Origin: an uncultured Chloroflexota bacterium
Lineage (GTDB): Bacteria; Chloroflexota; Anaerolineae; Aggregatilineales; Phototrophicaceae
Reading direction: 5' to 3'
Assembly: GCA_903904765.1 (NCBI GenBank)
Contig: CAIVEA010000818.1
Span: forward strand, 1-9,940
DNA length: 9,940 bases
Of this stretch, positions 1 to 7,416 are shown piece by piece. Position 1 is the stretch's first letter. Each line of letters begins with the position of its first letter. Under the pieces are notes generated by a model, which was not told the origin of the DNA, searched no databases, and saw only the letters and a list, made by a program, of their open reading frames with translations. A program made the position numbers and the translations under genes.

Positions 1-296
1 ACCGGACGACCCAGAACGTTGAACACGCGACCCAGCGAGGCGAACCCCACCGGCACGTTGATCGGGCTACCAACCGAGTAGGCCGGCACGTTACGCTGCA
101 AACCATCGGTAGTGTCCATAGCGACGGTACGAACCACGCTATCGCCCAGAAGCACCTGTACTTCCAGAATCAGATCATCCTGTCCTTCACGGGGGACGCG
201 GATCGCTTCAAAAATGTCGGGCAGTTGCCCTTCCGGGAACTCGACATCCACCACCGCGCCTAGCACCTGAGTGATGCGTCCTTGAATTTCGGTCAT
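1..296 (-). CDS. atpD: F1 ATP synthase subunit beta, N-terminal part (cut by window edge)
   Basis: This is the first 98 codons of the catalytic beta subunit of the F1Fo ATP synthase, which makes ATP from ADP and phosphate at the membrane. The start ATG (294-296) has a GGAGGA site at 305-310, 8 nt away. The protein opens [20 protein letters not shown], the typical N-terminal beta-barrel of the family. It continues through [14 protein letters not shown] (about residues 58-71) to a [17 protein letters not shown] stretch at about residues 82-98, which matches the PVG..TLGR..NVLG signature before the nucleotide-binding domain. The Walker A loop and catalytic residues lie beyond the window. It is the third gene of an atpA-atpG-atpD series, 23 nt after atpG. 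An atpC (epsilon) gene would normally follow, but this cannot be seen. The identification is firm. Confidence 0.96.
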   Translation of the reverse strand, partial: MTEIQGRITQVLGAVVDVEFPEGQLPDIFEAIRVPREGQDDLILEVQVLLGDSVVRTVAMDTTDGLQRNVPAYSVGSPINVPVGFASLGRVFNVLGRP

Positions 297-319
297 TCCT
301 TCTATCCTCCGTTACGCTC

Positions 320-1597
320 TCAGGCTTTGCGCCCGGCGGTCAAATTATCCTGTAAACGCTTCAAACCGTCCCAATCGCCAGCCGCAGCCAGCGCCGCCTG
401 CTCCGACCATGTTGGCAGCGCGGGAGCAAAACGCATCCCCGCCGCTTCAATCGCCTTCATCAAAGTCGCCTCGTCGGACGCTGCCAGTTTCACGAACGTA
501 TCAATCCCCGCCGCGACCAGCGCCGCCGACATCTTAGGGCCAATACCTTCGAGCTTGGTCAGATCATCGCCTCTGCCCTTCTTCGAGGCCGGAACACTCG
601 CCTTCACGCCGGAAGCTGCCACCACAGCGGCATGGGTGCCGTTGCCGTTCTGCGGCTGGCTGGCGAGAATTTCGTCCGCCATGCTCTCGATCGAGGCTGC
701 CAACGCTTCCGCGCCGCCCACGATGTCCAGAATTTCGGCGGTGATGGCCGCCTGACGCGCTTTGTTGTAGACCAGTGTCAGATCGCCCATCAGCGTCACA
801 GCGTTGTCCGACGCATTACGCATCGCCACCATACGCGCCGAATGTTCACTGGCTTGGCTTTCCAGCAGCGCCTGATAAATCTGAAGTTCGGTGAAGCGCG
901 GCACGATCTCATCAAGAATGGCCGCCGCGTCCGGTTCATAGTCGTAATCCGACTTCCCGGCACTAACCGCAGGCACATCCTTAATCATCTCAGCCATCAC
1001 CTGATCTTCCGTGGAGTACGGAACCAGCGGCAGCCAGCTCAGTACTACCGGACGCTGGGTGAGCGTATTCACGAAGTCGGTGTAGGCGATGAACACCTGA
1101 TCCACCGTCCCCGCCAGAAACTCGTCAATCGCCAACCGCGCCACCGGCGAAATGCTGGCAATCGTCGGGTCAGCAGGCAAGCCGCTGAACTCTGCCACTA
1201 CGTTCTTGCCACCCCGGATGAACGAGTCGCGGGCTTTCTTACCAACGGTGACAAAGCGTGTCGGCTTGCCCATCCGGTGCGCGAAGCGTTCCGCCACGCG
1301 CAGGATGTTGGTGTTGTAAGCACCTGCCAGACCACGATCCGAAGTCAACACCACGACCATGATGTTCTTCACTTCATCACGACTGGCGAGCAACGGATGG
1401 AGAGGCTGTCCTTTGGTGGCTGTGCTCTGCACGTTCAACAGAATTTCCCACGCTTTTTCTGCGAAAGCACGGCTGGCGAGTACGCGAGCCTGCGCCTTAC
1501 GCACGCGGGAAGCGGAAACCGCCTCCAGAGCGCGGGTAATCTGCGAAATATTCTTCACACTGCGAATGCGTTTTTTGATGTCGCGTGCTGTAGCCAT
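320..1597 (-). CDS. atpG: F1 ATP synthase subunit gamma with fused C-terminal helix-hairpin-helix domain
   Basis: This is the central rotor shaft of F1, which turns inside the alpha3-beta3 ring and couples proton flow to catalysis. Residues 1-36 hold the conserved N-terminal helix (MATARDIKKRIRSVKNISQI, then TRALEAVSASRVRKAQ). Residues 79-97 hold the Rossmann-like core (VVVLTSDRGLAGAYN). Residues 259-299 hold the conserved C-terminal helix ending in EILDIVGGAEAL, where gamma proteins normally stop (about 285-300 residues). This protein has 425. After a loose Asn/Gly/Ala/Ser/Lys linker (about 305-342) comes a small domain (345-425) with LTKLEGIGPKMSAALVAAGI, a helix-hairpin-helix signature, and a Trp-rich end (PTWSEQAALAAAGDWDGL). 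Such tails occur on various proteins of Chloroflexota and Bacteroidota, as recalled and not searched. The reading frame is continuous. The start ATG has AAGGAG at 1604-1609. The gene lies between atpA and atpD in the usual order. Confidence 0.96.
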   Translation of the reverse strand: MATARDIKKRIRSVKNISQITRALEAVSASRVRKAQARVLASRAFAEKAWEILLNVQSTATKGQPLHPLLASRDEVKNIMVVVLTSDRGLAGAYNTNILRVAERFAHRMGKPTRFVTVGKKARDSFIRGGKNVVAEFSGLPADPTIASISPVARLAIDEFLAGTVDQVFIAYTDFVNTLTQRPVVLSWLPLVPYSTEDQVMAEMIKDVPAVSAGKSDYDYEPDAAAILDEIVPRFTELQIYQALLESQASEHSARMVAMRNASDNAVTLMGDLTLVYNKARQAAITAEILDIVGGAEALAASIESMADEILASQPQNGNGTHAAVVAASGVKASVPASKKGRGDDLTKLEGIGPKMSAALVAAGIDTFVKLAASDEATLMKAIEAAGMRFAPALPTWSEQAALAAAGDWDGLKRLQDNLTAGRKA

Positions 1598-1622
1598 TCA
1601 ATACTCCTTGTTACACCTCTGC

Positions 1623-1640
1623 CCCACCGCGAACAGTGGG
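1623..1640 (-). other. small hairpin between atpA and atpG
   Basis: CCCAC (1623-1627) can pair with GTGGG (1636-1640) around an 8-nt loop in the 59-nt gap between the atpA stop and the atpG start. It lies upstream of the atpG Shine-Dalgarno site. There is no U run, so it is not a terminator. It might affect mRNA processing or the relative output of alpha and gamma, which are needed in a 3:1 ratio. A 5-bp stem can easily arise by chance. Confidence 0.25.
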
Positions 1641-1656
1641 ACAGGAGGATGAGATA

Positions 1657-3162
1657 TTAGCTCCAGCTCGCATTGAACGACAGCAGCGCATTCTTCAGCT
1701 TGGTTTCCTGCTCCTCGGTCAGCGTCTTTGCATCCGCGATGCTGTTCGCCACGTCCGAGAACTGGGTGTTGAAGGCACGAACGAACGCCGCCTGCCATTC
1801 CTTGACGCGATCTACCGTCACGTTATCCAGATAGCCCTTCGTACCGGCGTAAATGAGCGCCACCTGATCCGCCAGCGGGATCGGCTGGTACTGCGGTTGC
1901 TTCAGGAGTTCGGTCAGGCGCAGACCACGATCCAACTGTTGCTGGGTGGCCTTGTCCAGATCGGAACCGAACTGGGCGAACGCCGCCAGCGAACGGAACT
2001 GCGCGAGGTCGAGGCGCAAACCGCCGGCCACCTTCTTCATGGCCTTCGTCTGTGCATCGCCACCCACGCGGCTCACGCTGATACCGACGTTCATCGCGGG
2101 ACGGGTGCCTGCGTAGAACAATTCGGGTTCGAGGTAAATCTGACCATCGGTGATCGAAATCACGTTCGTGGGTACATAAGCGGACACGTCGCCCAGCAGC
2201 GTTTCGATGACGGGCAGCGCGGTCAAGCTGCCGCCGCCACGCGCTTCACTCAACTGCGCGGCACGTTCCAGCAGACGGCTGTGGAGGTAGAACACGTCGC
2301 CGGGATACGCTTCACGCCCCGGGGGACGGCGCATCAGCAGCGACACCTGACGGTACGCCCACGCATGCTTGGACAGGTCATCGTAAACGACCAGCGCGTG
2401 CTTGCCGTTTTCCATGAACCATTCGCCAATCGCGCAACCAGCGTAAGGGGCGATGTAGTTCATAGCGGCGGGGTCGGAGGCCGAAGCTACGACGACGGTG
2501 GTGTATTCCATCGCGCCGTATTCTTCCAACAGCGCAACCAGACGCGCCACTTCACCACGACGTTTGCCGATGGCGACGTAAATGCAGTACAGGTCTTTGC
2601 CCTTCTGGTTCAGAATGGTGTCAATCGCAATCGCGGTCTTGCCCGTCTGACGGTCGCCGATGATGAGTTCGCGCTGACCGCGACCAATCGGGGTCATCGA
2701 GTCAATGGCGATCACGCCGGTCTGCACCGGGCTGAATACGTTCTTACGTTCGATCACGCCGGGGGCAATACGTTCGATGTTGTAGTAGTCCGACGCGACC
2801 ACGCTACCCTTGCCGTCAATCGGATTACCCAGCGCATCCACCACGCGCCCCACCAGCCCCATACCGACCGGAACCGACGCGATACGACCCAGCGGGCGCA
2901 CTTCGTCGCCTTCCTGAATGGTGTCGTATTCGCCCATGATGATGACACCGACGTTATCTTTTTCAAGATTGAACGCGATGCCGGGCGTGCCGTTGTTGAA
3001 CCGAACCAGTTCGCTAAAACGAATATTATCCAGTCCGGAAATGCGGGCGATACCATCACCCACTTCCATCACGCGACCGACTTCGACCGCTTCGATGGTA
3101 GGCGAGAAACTCTCGACCTGCTCTAACAATGACTTAAAGATATCGTGGGAGATCTCTGCCAT
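1657..3162 (-). CDS. atpA: F1 ATP synthase subunit alpha
   Basis: This is the non-catalytic nucleotide-binding subunit of the F1 alpha3-beta3 ring. The 501-residue length is normal for the family. In order one sees the N-terminal barrel (about 25-95, with [17 protein letters not shown]), the [20 protein letters not shown] segment (98-117), Walker A GDRQTGKT (169-176), the [20 protein letters not shown] signature (278-297) and [19 protein letters not shown] (331-349). The [13 protein letters not shown] segment (361-373) carries the arginine finger at R365, and a C-terminal helical domain starts at about 380. The start ATG (3160-3162) has a perfect AGGAGG at 3168-3173 with a 5-nt spacer. It is the first gene of the F1 cluster, 59 nt before atpG, with its own likely promoter at 3275-3303. 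No atpH or Fo gene precedes it; the upstream gene is proC. No key residue appears to be missing. Confidence 0.97.
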   Translation of the reverse strand: MAEISHDIFKSLLEQVESFSPTIEAVEVGRVMEVGDGIARISGLDNIRFSELVRFNNGTPGIAFNLEKDNVGVIIMGEYDTIQEGDEVRPLGRIASVPVGMGLVGRVVDALGNPIDGKGSVVASDYYNIERIAPGVIERKNVFSPVQTGVIAIDSMTPIGRGQRELIIGDRQTGKTAIAIDTILNQKGKDLYCIYVAIGKRRGEVARLVALLEEYGAMEYTTVVVASASDPAAMNYIAPYAGCAIGEWFMENGKHALVVYDDLSKHAWAYRQVSLLMRRPPGREAYPGDVFYLHSRLLERAAQLSEARGGGSLTALPVIETLLGDVSAYVPTNVISITDGQIYLEPELFYAGTRPAMNVGISVSRVGGDAQTKAMKKVAGGLRLDLAQFRSLAAFAQFGSDLDKATQQQLDRGLRLTELLKQPQYQPIPLADQVALIYAGTKGYLDNVTVDRVKEWQAAFVRAFNTQFSDVANSIADAKTLTEEQETKLKNALLSFNASWS

Positions 3163-3274
3163 TCAGGCCTCCTAGGTAACCTGTTTCCACTATCCGAATT
3201 CCGCGCCTGCGATCAGCGGTGTCGCTGGGTTGAACTTGGAATAATGAGTTGTGGATAGAATCTGAACTCGGATG

Positions 3275-3303
3275 ATTGTAACTGATGGAAAGCGGAATGT
3301 CCA
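3275..3303 (-). promoter_or_regulatory. likely sigma-70-type promoter for atpA-atpG-atpD
   Basis: Reading the minus strand, TGGACA (3298-3303) and TACAAT (3275-3280) each match the -35 and -10 consensus at five of six positions, with a 17-nt spacer. Transcription would start near 3268 and give a leader of about 105 nt before atpA. This is the best promoter candidate in the window. It sits in the 200-nt gap between proC and atpA (3163-3362). Apart from this element and the atpA ribosome binding site, I see nothing in that gap. No terminator is visible after proC, so read-through from proC is also possible. Confidence 0.6.
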
Positions 3304-3362
3304 CTTTTTCACAAACATCATTTTGGTGGTTTTATAGAATGCTCACAGCCACCCAGAAGTGC

Positions 3363-4220
3363 CTACCGATCACCGTCCAGCACATCAGGATTCCGCACCG
3401 TTCCCCCACCGCCCAGTGCCGCTGACCGCTGAAAAGCTGCCCACACCGCCCGCGAAATCACCGTTCGCAAACCACCTTTTTCGAGATGGTAAATGGCCTC
3501 TGCCGAAGTGCCGCCGGGACTGGTCACTTGGTTACGCAACTGCGCCGGATGCAACCCAGACGACTCGGCATATTCTACCGAACCGCGCACGGTTTGCAGC
3601 ACCAACCGTTCAGCATCCCGCCGCGAAAAACCCATGTGAACGCCCGCATCAATCAATGCTTCCATGAACATGAACACATAGGCCGGCCCTGATCCGCTGA
3701 GCGCCGTCGCCATATCCAGATAGCGTTCATCATCCACATGAATCTGCTCACCCAGCGCGCCCAACAGCGCCTTCGCCTGTTCACGCTGCGGAGCCAGCAC
3801 CTCCGGTGTAGCTGTCCACACGGTAATGCCCATGCCAATCTGCGCGGGCGTATTCGGCATGGCGCGTACCACGCTGGCATTCGCCACGCCATCGGCAATC
3901 GTGCGGATACGTGCGCCCGCGATAATGCTCAATACCAGTTTGGAAGAATGTGCGCCACGCCGCACTTCGGGCATCACCTCGTTCAACACCTGCGGCTTGA
4001 CCGACAGCACCAGAATATCAGCAGATTCGGCAGCCTCACTGTTGTCTGTCGTCCCGCGCAGGCCATAACGCGCAGCCAGTTCATCCACGCGCTCCTGCCG
4101 TGTATCCGCCGTGATGATCTGCGAAGGCGGGAGCATCCCCTGTTTCAGCAGACCCTTTATCATGGCTTCGGCCATTACGCCGCTGCCAATGAACCCGACT
4201 GTCATTTTTTCCAGCGGCAT
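3363..4220 (-). CDS. proC: pyrroline-5-carboxylate reductase
   Basis: This cytosolic enzyme reduces 1-pyrroline-5-carboxylate to L-proline with NAD(P)H, the last step of proline synthesis. The 285-residue protein has the N-terminal dinucleotide-binding loop GFIGSGVMAEAM (residues 9-20), LSVKPQ (72-77), RAMPNTPA (119-126), ALSGSGPAYVF (173-183) and the C-terminal dimer-domain signature QVTSPGGTSAEAI (231-243). These are all hallmarks of the family. The length is slightly above the usual 265-275, with a short, unremarkable C-terminal tail. Two starts are possible: ATG at 4218-4220 or ATG at 4203-4205 (residue 6). Neither has a strong Shine-Dalgarno site, and I kept the longer one because MPLEKMTVGFIG resembles the E. 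coli N terminus in length. The gene follows the racemase gene at 88 nt, across a hairpin, on the same strand. Its product and its neighbours all concern amino acids. Confidence 0.94.
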   Translation of the reverse strand: MPLEKMTVGFIGSGVMAEAMIKGLLKQGMLPPSQIITADTRQERVDELAARYGLRGTTDNSEAAESADILVLSVKPQVLNEVMPEVRRGAHSSKLVLSIIAGARIRTIADGVANASVVRAMPNTPAQIGMGITVWTATPEVLAPQREQAKALLGALGEQIHVDDERYLDMATALSGSGPAYVFMFMEALIDAGVHMGFSRRDAERLVLQTVRGSVEYAESSGLHPAQLRNQVTSPGGTSAEAIYHLEKGGLRTVISRAVWAAFQRSAALGGGGTVRNPDVLDGDR

Positions 4221-4267
4221 GTCCCCATCCCTCTACTCAGCTATCGGTTGAACTAACCCATATCCTA

Positions 4268-4297
4268 AAGCCCCCTCGCCATGTTGGGAAGGGGCTT
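4268..4297 (-). terminator. strong hairpin between the racemase gene and proC; terminator or attenuator
   Basis: In the minus-strand transcript AAGCCCCTTC (4297-4288) pairs with GAGGGGGCTT (4277-4268), giving a 10-bp stem with a single G-U pair. The 10-nt loop can itself form CCA/TGG. In the plus-strand transcript the wobble becomes a C-A mismatch, so the structure fits minus-strand RNA best. It starts 11 nt after the racemase stop codon. Only three U follow the stem, so termination may be partial. It may instead protect the 3' end of the message or separate the expression of proC from that of the upstream genes. Confidence 0.5.
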
Positions 4298-4308
4298 CAG
4301 TCCATCGT

Positions 4309-5460
4309 TTACTTGTGGTAGGTATTGGCGGTATCCCAGTGGTGCGCCGCCGCCTTCACCCGATCTATCTGCACCTCTACGCCGATGCCGGGTGCGGTTG
4401 GCGCGGCAATCCGGCTCTGTGCCCCCAGCACGAAGGGCGGCTCGGTGATGTCCGGGTTGTAGTAGCGATCGGTAGCGGAGATGTCACAGGGCAACGTGAC
4501 GGCGGGCAGCGAGGCAAACGCTAGATTCGCCGCACGTCCCACACCTGTCTCCATCAGGCCGCCAATCCACAGCGGGATATTCCGTTCCACACAAATCTTG
4601 TAGATTTCGAGGCTTTCGCTGTAACCACTCACCCGCGCCGGCTTCAGGTTCAAAATCCGGCATGCGCCCAGATCGAGCGCCAGCCGGAAATCGTTCGCCG
4701 AATGAATGCTCTCATCCAAGCAGACGGGCGTTTTCAACTGCGGTTGCAGCTTGCTGTGTTCGTAGATGTCGTTGTAGCCCAGCGGCTGTTCAATCATCAG
4801 CAAGTTAAATTCGTCCAACTGCTTCAGATGGTCAATATCTGCCAGTGTATAGGCGCTGTTTGCATCCAGCATCAGCAGAATATCAGGGTGCGCGGCACGC
4901 ACGCCCCGCGCCAATTCCACATCCCAACCCGGCTCAATCTTGAGCTTGATGCGCCCGTAGCCCTGCCCCAACCGCTTGTTAATGACTTCCAGCGTGGCTT
5001 CCACACTTTTCTTGATGCCGATGCTCACGCCCACATTGGCATAACCACGCGGCTGATGATCGGCAGGTAGATGGCGGGCGAATGCCTGCGCCAATGACAG
5101 GCCGTTGGTCTTGGCAACCGCATCCCACACAGCAGCTTCCATCGCGTGCTTCGCCAGAGGATGCCCGCGTACCGAACTCATCAGGGCCGGAACTTCGGTT
5201 GCATCAGCAATCGTTTTGCCAAGAAGTGCCGGAATCAGGAACTCGCGCATAATGTGTTGCGATGTCCCGACGGTTTCGTAGCTATAGCCGGGGCTGCTCT
5301 CCGCCGAACATTCGCCCCACCCCACAACCCCGTCATCGGTTTCCAACTGTACCAAAATCGCGCTCTTGAATGGTTCTTCGCCAAAGCTGGTACGCAGCGT
5401 TTCGACCATCGTCATGGCGATTGTGTGGAGTTGAATGGACTTGACCTTGATAGTCTTCAT
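4309..5460 (-). CDS. enolase-superfamily N-succinylamino acid racemase / o-succinylbenzoate synthase
   Basis: This enzyme belongs to the muconate-lactonising subgroup of the enolase superfamily, in the NSAR/OSBS family. Members racemise N-succinylamino acids, dehydrate SHCHC to o-succinylbenzoate in menaquinone synthesis, or do both. From the ATG at 5460 it has 383 residues. A capping domain includes LRTSFGEEPFK (22-32) and is followed by a TIM barrel. The catalytic set is visible: the K-x-K motif RIKLK (K172, K174), metal ligands D199 (LMLDAN), E224 (MIEQP) and D249 (CLDES), and the second catalytic lysine K273 (LNLKPAR). The spacings of 25, 25, 25 and 24 are close to those recalled for Amycolatopsis NSAR. 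An ATG at 5464-5466 touches the AAAGGA site, so the ATG at 5460 is the better start. The partner GNAT gene directly upstream favours the racemase role over menC, but the sequence alone cannot decide. Confidence 0.88.
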   Translation of the reverse strand: MKTIKVKSIQLHTIAMTMVETLRTSFGEEPFKSAILVQLETDDGVVGWGECSAESSPGYSYETVGTSQHIMREFLIPALLGKTIADATEVPALMSSVRGHPLAKHAMEAAVWDAVAKTNGLSLAQAFARHLPADHQPRGYANVGVSIGIKKSVEATLEVINKRLGQGYGRIKLKIEPGWDVELARGVRAAHPDILLMLDANSAYTLADIDHLKQLDEFNLLMIEQPLGYNDIYEHSKLQPQLKTPVCLDESIHSANDFRLALDLGACRILNLKPARVSGYSESLEIYKICVERNIPLWIGGLMETGVGRAANLAFASLPAVTLPCDISATDRYYNPDITEPPFVLGAQSRIAAPTAPGIGVEVQIDRVKAAAHHWDTANTYHK

Positions 5461-5466
5461 AATCAT

Positions 5467-5472
5467 TCCTTT
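5467..5472 (-). promoter_or_regulatory. ribosome binding site that decides the racemase start
   Basis: The minus strand reads AAAGGA immediately before the first possible ATG (5464-5466) and 6 nt before the second (5458-5460). Normal Shine-Dalgarno spacing supports the second ATG, giving a protein that begins MKTIKVKSIQLHTI, which also fits the usual N terminus of the family. Confidence 0.6.
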
Positions 5473-5479
5473 TTTGAGG

Positions 5480-6382
5480 TTAGTTGTAACTAAAATCCGA
5501 AGTTCCGAACACGCCTTCAGGTTGGCTCAACAGGTAGAATGCCCGTTCAACGCCAGCATAAGGTTCACGCAAAAAATCCGTCACGATGAAACGCCGCTGA
5601 AGCAGCGTTTGCAGCAGCACCCGCGTATGTTGTCGCCAGCGCACCGCCAACCCCGCATCCTGCTGCTTCAGCGCCGCATAATCCACCGGAATCTCCACCA
5701 GTGCCAACGAAATAGCAGGAATCAACGCACTATCCGGCGGTTCCGGCAACCCTGCCGCATTCACCGTACACAAATTGGTGATCGGCGTGGCGGCCTTCAG
5801 ATAGTCCTCCAGCACCAGTGGCCTGCGGCTGCCAACCATGTGTTCCTCAACGCGGTGATGCGTCACCCACCATTCCGCCAGAAACCGATCGGATGATCCT
5901 AAGGGCGCAAGGCCGCTTTCCGGCGCTGTTCCATAATAATCGGGATAGTAGATATGGCTGATCGCGCCCAACTTGCGAATATTCAGATGAGCATTCGGCG
6001 CAAGTAGCGGATCGAACGTCCACGTAATCAGCCGGATACCCTGTTTAATTGCCAACCGCCGCTGTTCGCGCTTCAGATGATACCCCACCCCTTGCCCGCG
6101 ATACTCCTCCAGCACCACCATGCGCTTCGATACCATTTGCAGGTTCGCCATCGCAGGCCGATCCGGGTCATCCGGCAGCGTCCCCAAAAAACCGACCAGA
6201 ATGCCGATCATCTTCTGACGATCAAAAGCCGCCAGCACATGCCCACCGCCCATCACCAGCGAGAACAGCATGTGCGCCGGAATCACCGACTCTAAATCGT
6301 CGCCCCAGTAAGTGCGTTGCAACGCCACCGCCTCGACCATCTCATCCATACGGCGCAAAGGCCGGATTTCGCTCAAACCCAT
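5480..6382 (-). CDS. GNAT-family acyltransferase (COG3375 type), possible succinyl-CoA:amino acid N-succinyltransferase
   Basis: This is a 300-residue cytosolic acyl-CoA N-acyltransferase. The GNAT fold occupies about residues 1-150. The acyl-CoA pyrophosphate loop is RGQGVG (95-100), within VVLEEYRGQGVGYHLKREQR (89-108). The segment ITWTFDPLLAPNAHLNIRKL (119-138), followed by ISHIYYPDYYG (141-151), is typical of the COG3375 predicted acetyltransferases. The C-terminal half (about 160-300) is family-specific and I recognise no second domain in it. An AGGA site lies 7 nt before the ATG. The gene starts 15 nt after the SDR gene and ends 19 nt before the racemase gene, so the three are probably co-transcribed. 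In Geobacillus a GNAT enzyme beside NSAR is a succinyl-CoA:D-amino acid N-succinyltransferase. The same role here is an inference from position; the acyl donor and substrate cannot be read from the sequence. Confidence 0.85.
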   Translation of the reverse strand: MGLSEIRPLRRMDEMVEAVALQRTYWGDDLESVIPAHMLFSLVMGGGHVLAAFDRQKMIGILVGFLGTLPDDPDRPAMANLQMVSKRMVVLEEYRGQGVGYHLKREQRRLAIKQGIRLITWTFDPLLAPNAHLNIRKLGAISHIYYPDYYGTAPESGLAPLGSSDRFLAEWWVTHHRVEEHMVGSRRPLVLEDYLKAATPITNLCTVNAAGLPEPPDSALIPAISLALVEIPVDYAALKQQDAGLAVRWRQHTRVLLQTLLQRRFIVTDFLREPYAGVERAFYLLSQPEGVFGTSDFSYN

Positions 6383-6397
6383 CTTGCTATCCTGTCG

Positions 6398-7345
6398 CTA
6401 GGCCGCACGGGGTCGCCGCCTCAAAGAATACCGCACCAATGACCACCAATAGGACTGCTGTGGCATATAGGTCATCAGCGTATCTTCCAGCCGACGCGGT
6501 TGGAAACCAAAAGCATTGTAACAGTTCCCCAGTGGTGCGGTCCGGTTGGTCGCCAAAATATCCAACCACTGTGGGGTCATCAATGACCGGGGGAACACAC
6601 GGCTATAAAACCCCGTGATTGTCCGCATCAAGTACGGCGCGACGGGCAGCACCGTCCGCCCCGCGCCGGAGACGCGCATCACTGTATAGAGAAGGTCTTC
6701 CAGCGTGATGTACTCCGGCCCGCCAATCTCGGTCAAGGTGTCTACCGTGTCAATCAGGTCAAGGCAGCGTACCAGCGCCGTCACCAGATCATCAATATAG
6801 ATCGGGTGCAGCACCACCTCGCCGCGCCCCGGCATGAGGAACAAAAACGGAGTCGCCCGCAGCAGCATGGCGATATGATTAATGAACGCATCGTCCGGGC
6901 CGAATGCCAACCCAGACCGGATGATCGTGTAGGCTAACCCGCTGGAACGGATGAGTTCTTCGACCACACCCTTCACACGGAGCAAGGTGTACCCCGACGA
7001 AACAGATGCCCCCAAGTGGCTGAGGCTGATGATGCGCCCCACACGCGCCGAACGCGCCGCCGCCAGCAAATTGCGCGTACCCGCGATTTCCACCTGTTCC
7101 AAATCCTTCTGCCGCCCCCACCATTGGGCGCTCTCCAGATGGATAATCACATGCGCCCCTGTCACAGCCCGGAACGCGCTTTCCTCATCTTGCAGGCTTC
7201 CGATCACGACTTCGGGGGATTGCTCCCACGGCAAATGCTGTGCTTTCGATTGCGGCAGCAGGCAGCGTACCGGCCTACCTTCTGCCATCAATCGCCGCAC
7301 TAGATTTCGCCCGATGAACCCTGTCCCACCCGTTACAACAATCAT
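6398..7345 (-). CDS. atypical SDR / NmrA-like NAD(P)-binding protein
   Basis: This 315-residue protein has an N-terminal Rossmann fold with the dinucleotide loop TGGTGFIG (residues 5-12), as in extended and atypical short-chain dehydrogenases related to NDUFA9 and NmrA. Further family features are VIIHLES (66-72), GTRNLLAAA (89-97), IISLSHLGA (105-113), a lysine in LLRVKGVVEE (K125), YTIIRSGLAFGP (139-150) and HPIYIDDL (180-187). The catalytic Tyr of YxxxK is absent: L121 stands four residues before K125, and the nearest Tyr is Y119. The protein may therefore bind a nucleotide without being a classical dehydrogenase. The C terminus is basic (RYSLRRRPRAA). The start ATG has GGAGGGG at 7348-7354. 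It is the first gene of the minus-strand cluster and faces fabF. The substrate is unknown, and there are no complex I genes nearby to support an NDUFA9 role. Confidence 0.82.
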   Translation of the reverse strand: MIVVTGGTGFIGRNLVRRLMAEGRPVRCLLPQSKAQHLPWEQSPEVVIGSLQDEESAFRAVTGAHVIIHLESAQWWGRQKDLEQVEIAGTRNLLAAARSARVGRIISLSHLGASVSSGYTLLRVKGVVEELIRSSGLAYTIIRSGLAFGPDDAFINHIAMLLRATPFLFLMPGRGEVVLHPIYIDDLVTALVRCLDLIDTVDTLTEIGGPEYITLEDLLYTVMRVSGAGRTVLPVAPYLMRTITGFYSRVFPRSLMTPQWLDILATNRTAPLGNCYNAFGFQPRRLEDTLMTYMPQQSYWWSLVRYSLRRRPRAA

Positions 7346-7362
7346 ATCCCCTCCAAATATGG

Positions 7363-7391
7363 ATTATAACAAACGGACTCGGCAGCGAAAA
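7363..7391 (-). promoter_or_regulatory. possible promoter for the SDR-GNAT-racemase cluster
   Basis: A perfect TATAAT (7363-7368 read on the minus strand) lies 18 nt before the SDR start codon. The matching -35 position, with a 17-nt spacer, reads TTTTCG (7386-7391), only three of six. Transcription would begin near 7356 and leave a leader of only about 11 nt, just long enough to include the GGAGGGG site. The evidence is the -10 box and its position only. Confidence 0.4.
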
Positions 7392-7416
7392 TGCCACAAA
7401 AGAGCAACTCCCAACC

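Noticed and set aside
632..1660. Open frame of 342 codons on the plus strand opposite atpG
   Set aside because: It is also antisense to a certain gene, has a His/Arg-rich low-credibility composition and has no ribosome binding site or family feature.
1636..3126. Long open frame of 496 codons on the plus strand opposite atpA
   Set aside because: It lies wholly antisense to a certain gene, its protein is rich in His, Arg and Gln with no recognisable motif, and it is a by-product of the codon bias of atpA.
3250..3258. DnaA-box-like sequence CTATCCACA on the minus strand in the atpA leader
   Set aside because: There is a single site with one mismatch to TTATCCACA, with no companion boxes, AT-rich unwinding region or dnaA/dnaN neighbour. 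It is best explained by chance.
3325..3353. GGTGG / CCACC inverted repeat downstream of proC as a terminator
   Set aside because: The stem is only 5 bp with a 19-nt loop and there is no U run after it on the minus strand.
5461..5466. Longer racemase start at ATG 5466
   Set aside because: The AAAGGA site touches this ATG with no spacer, while the ATG at 5460 has the normal 6-nt spacing.
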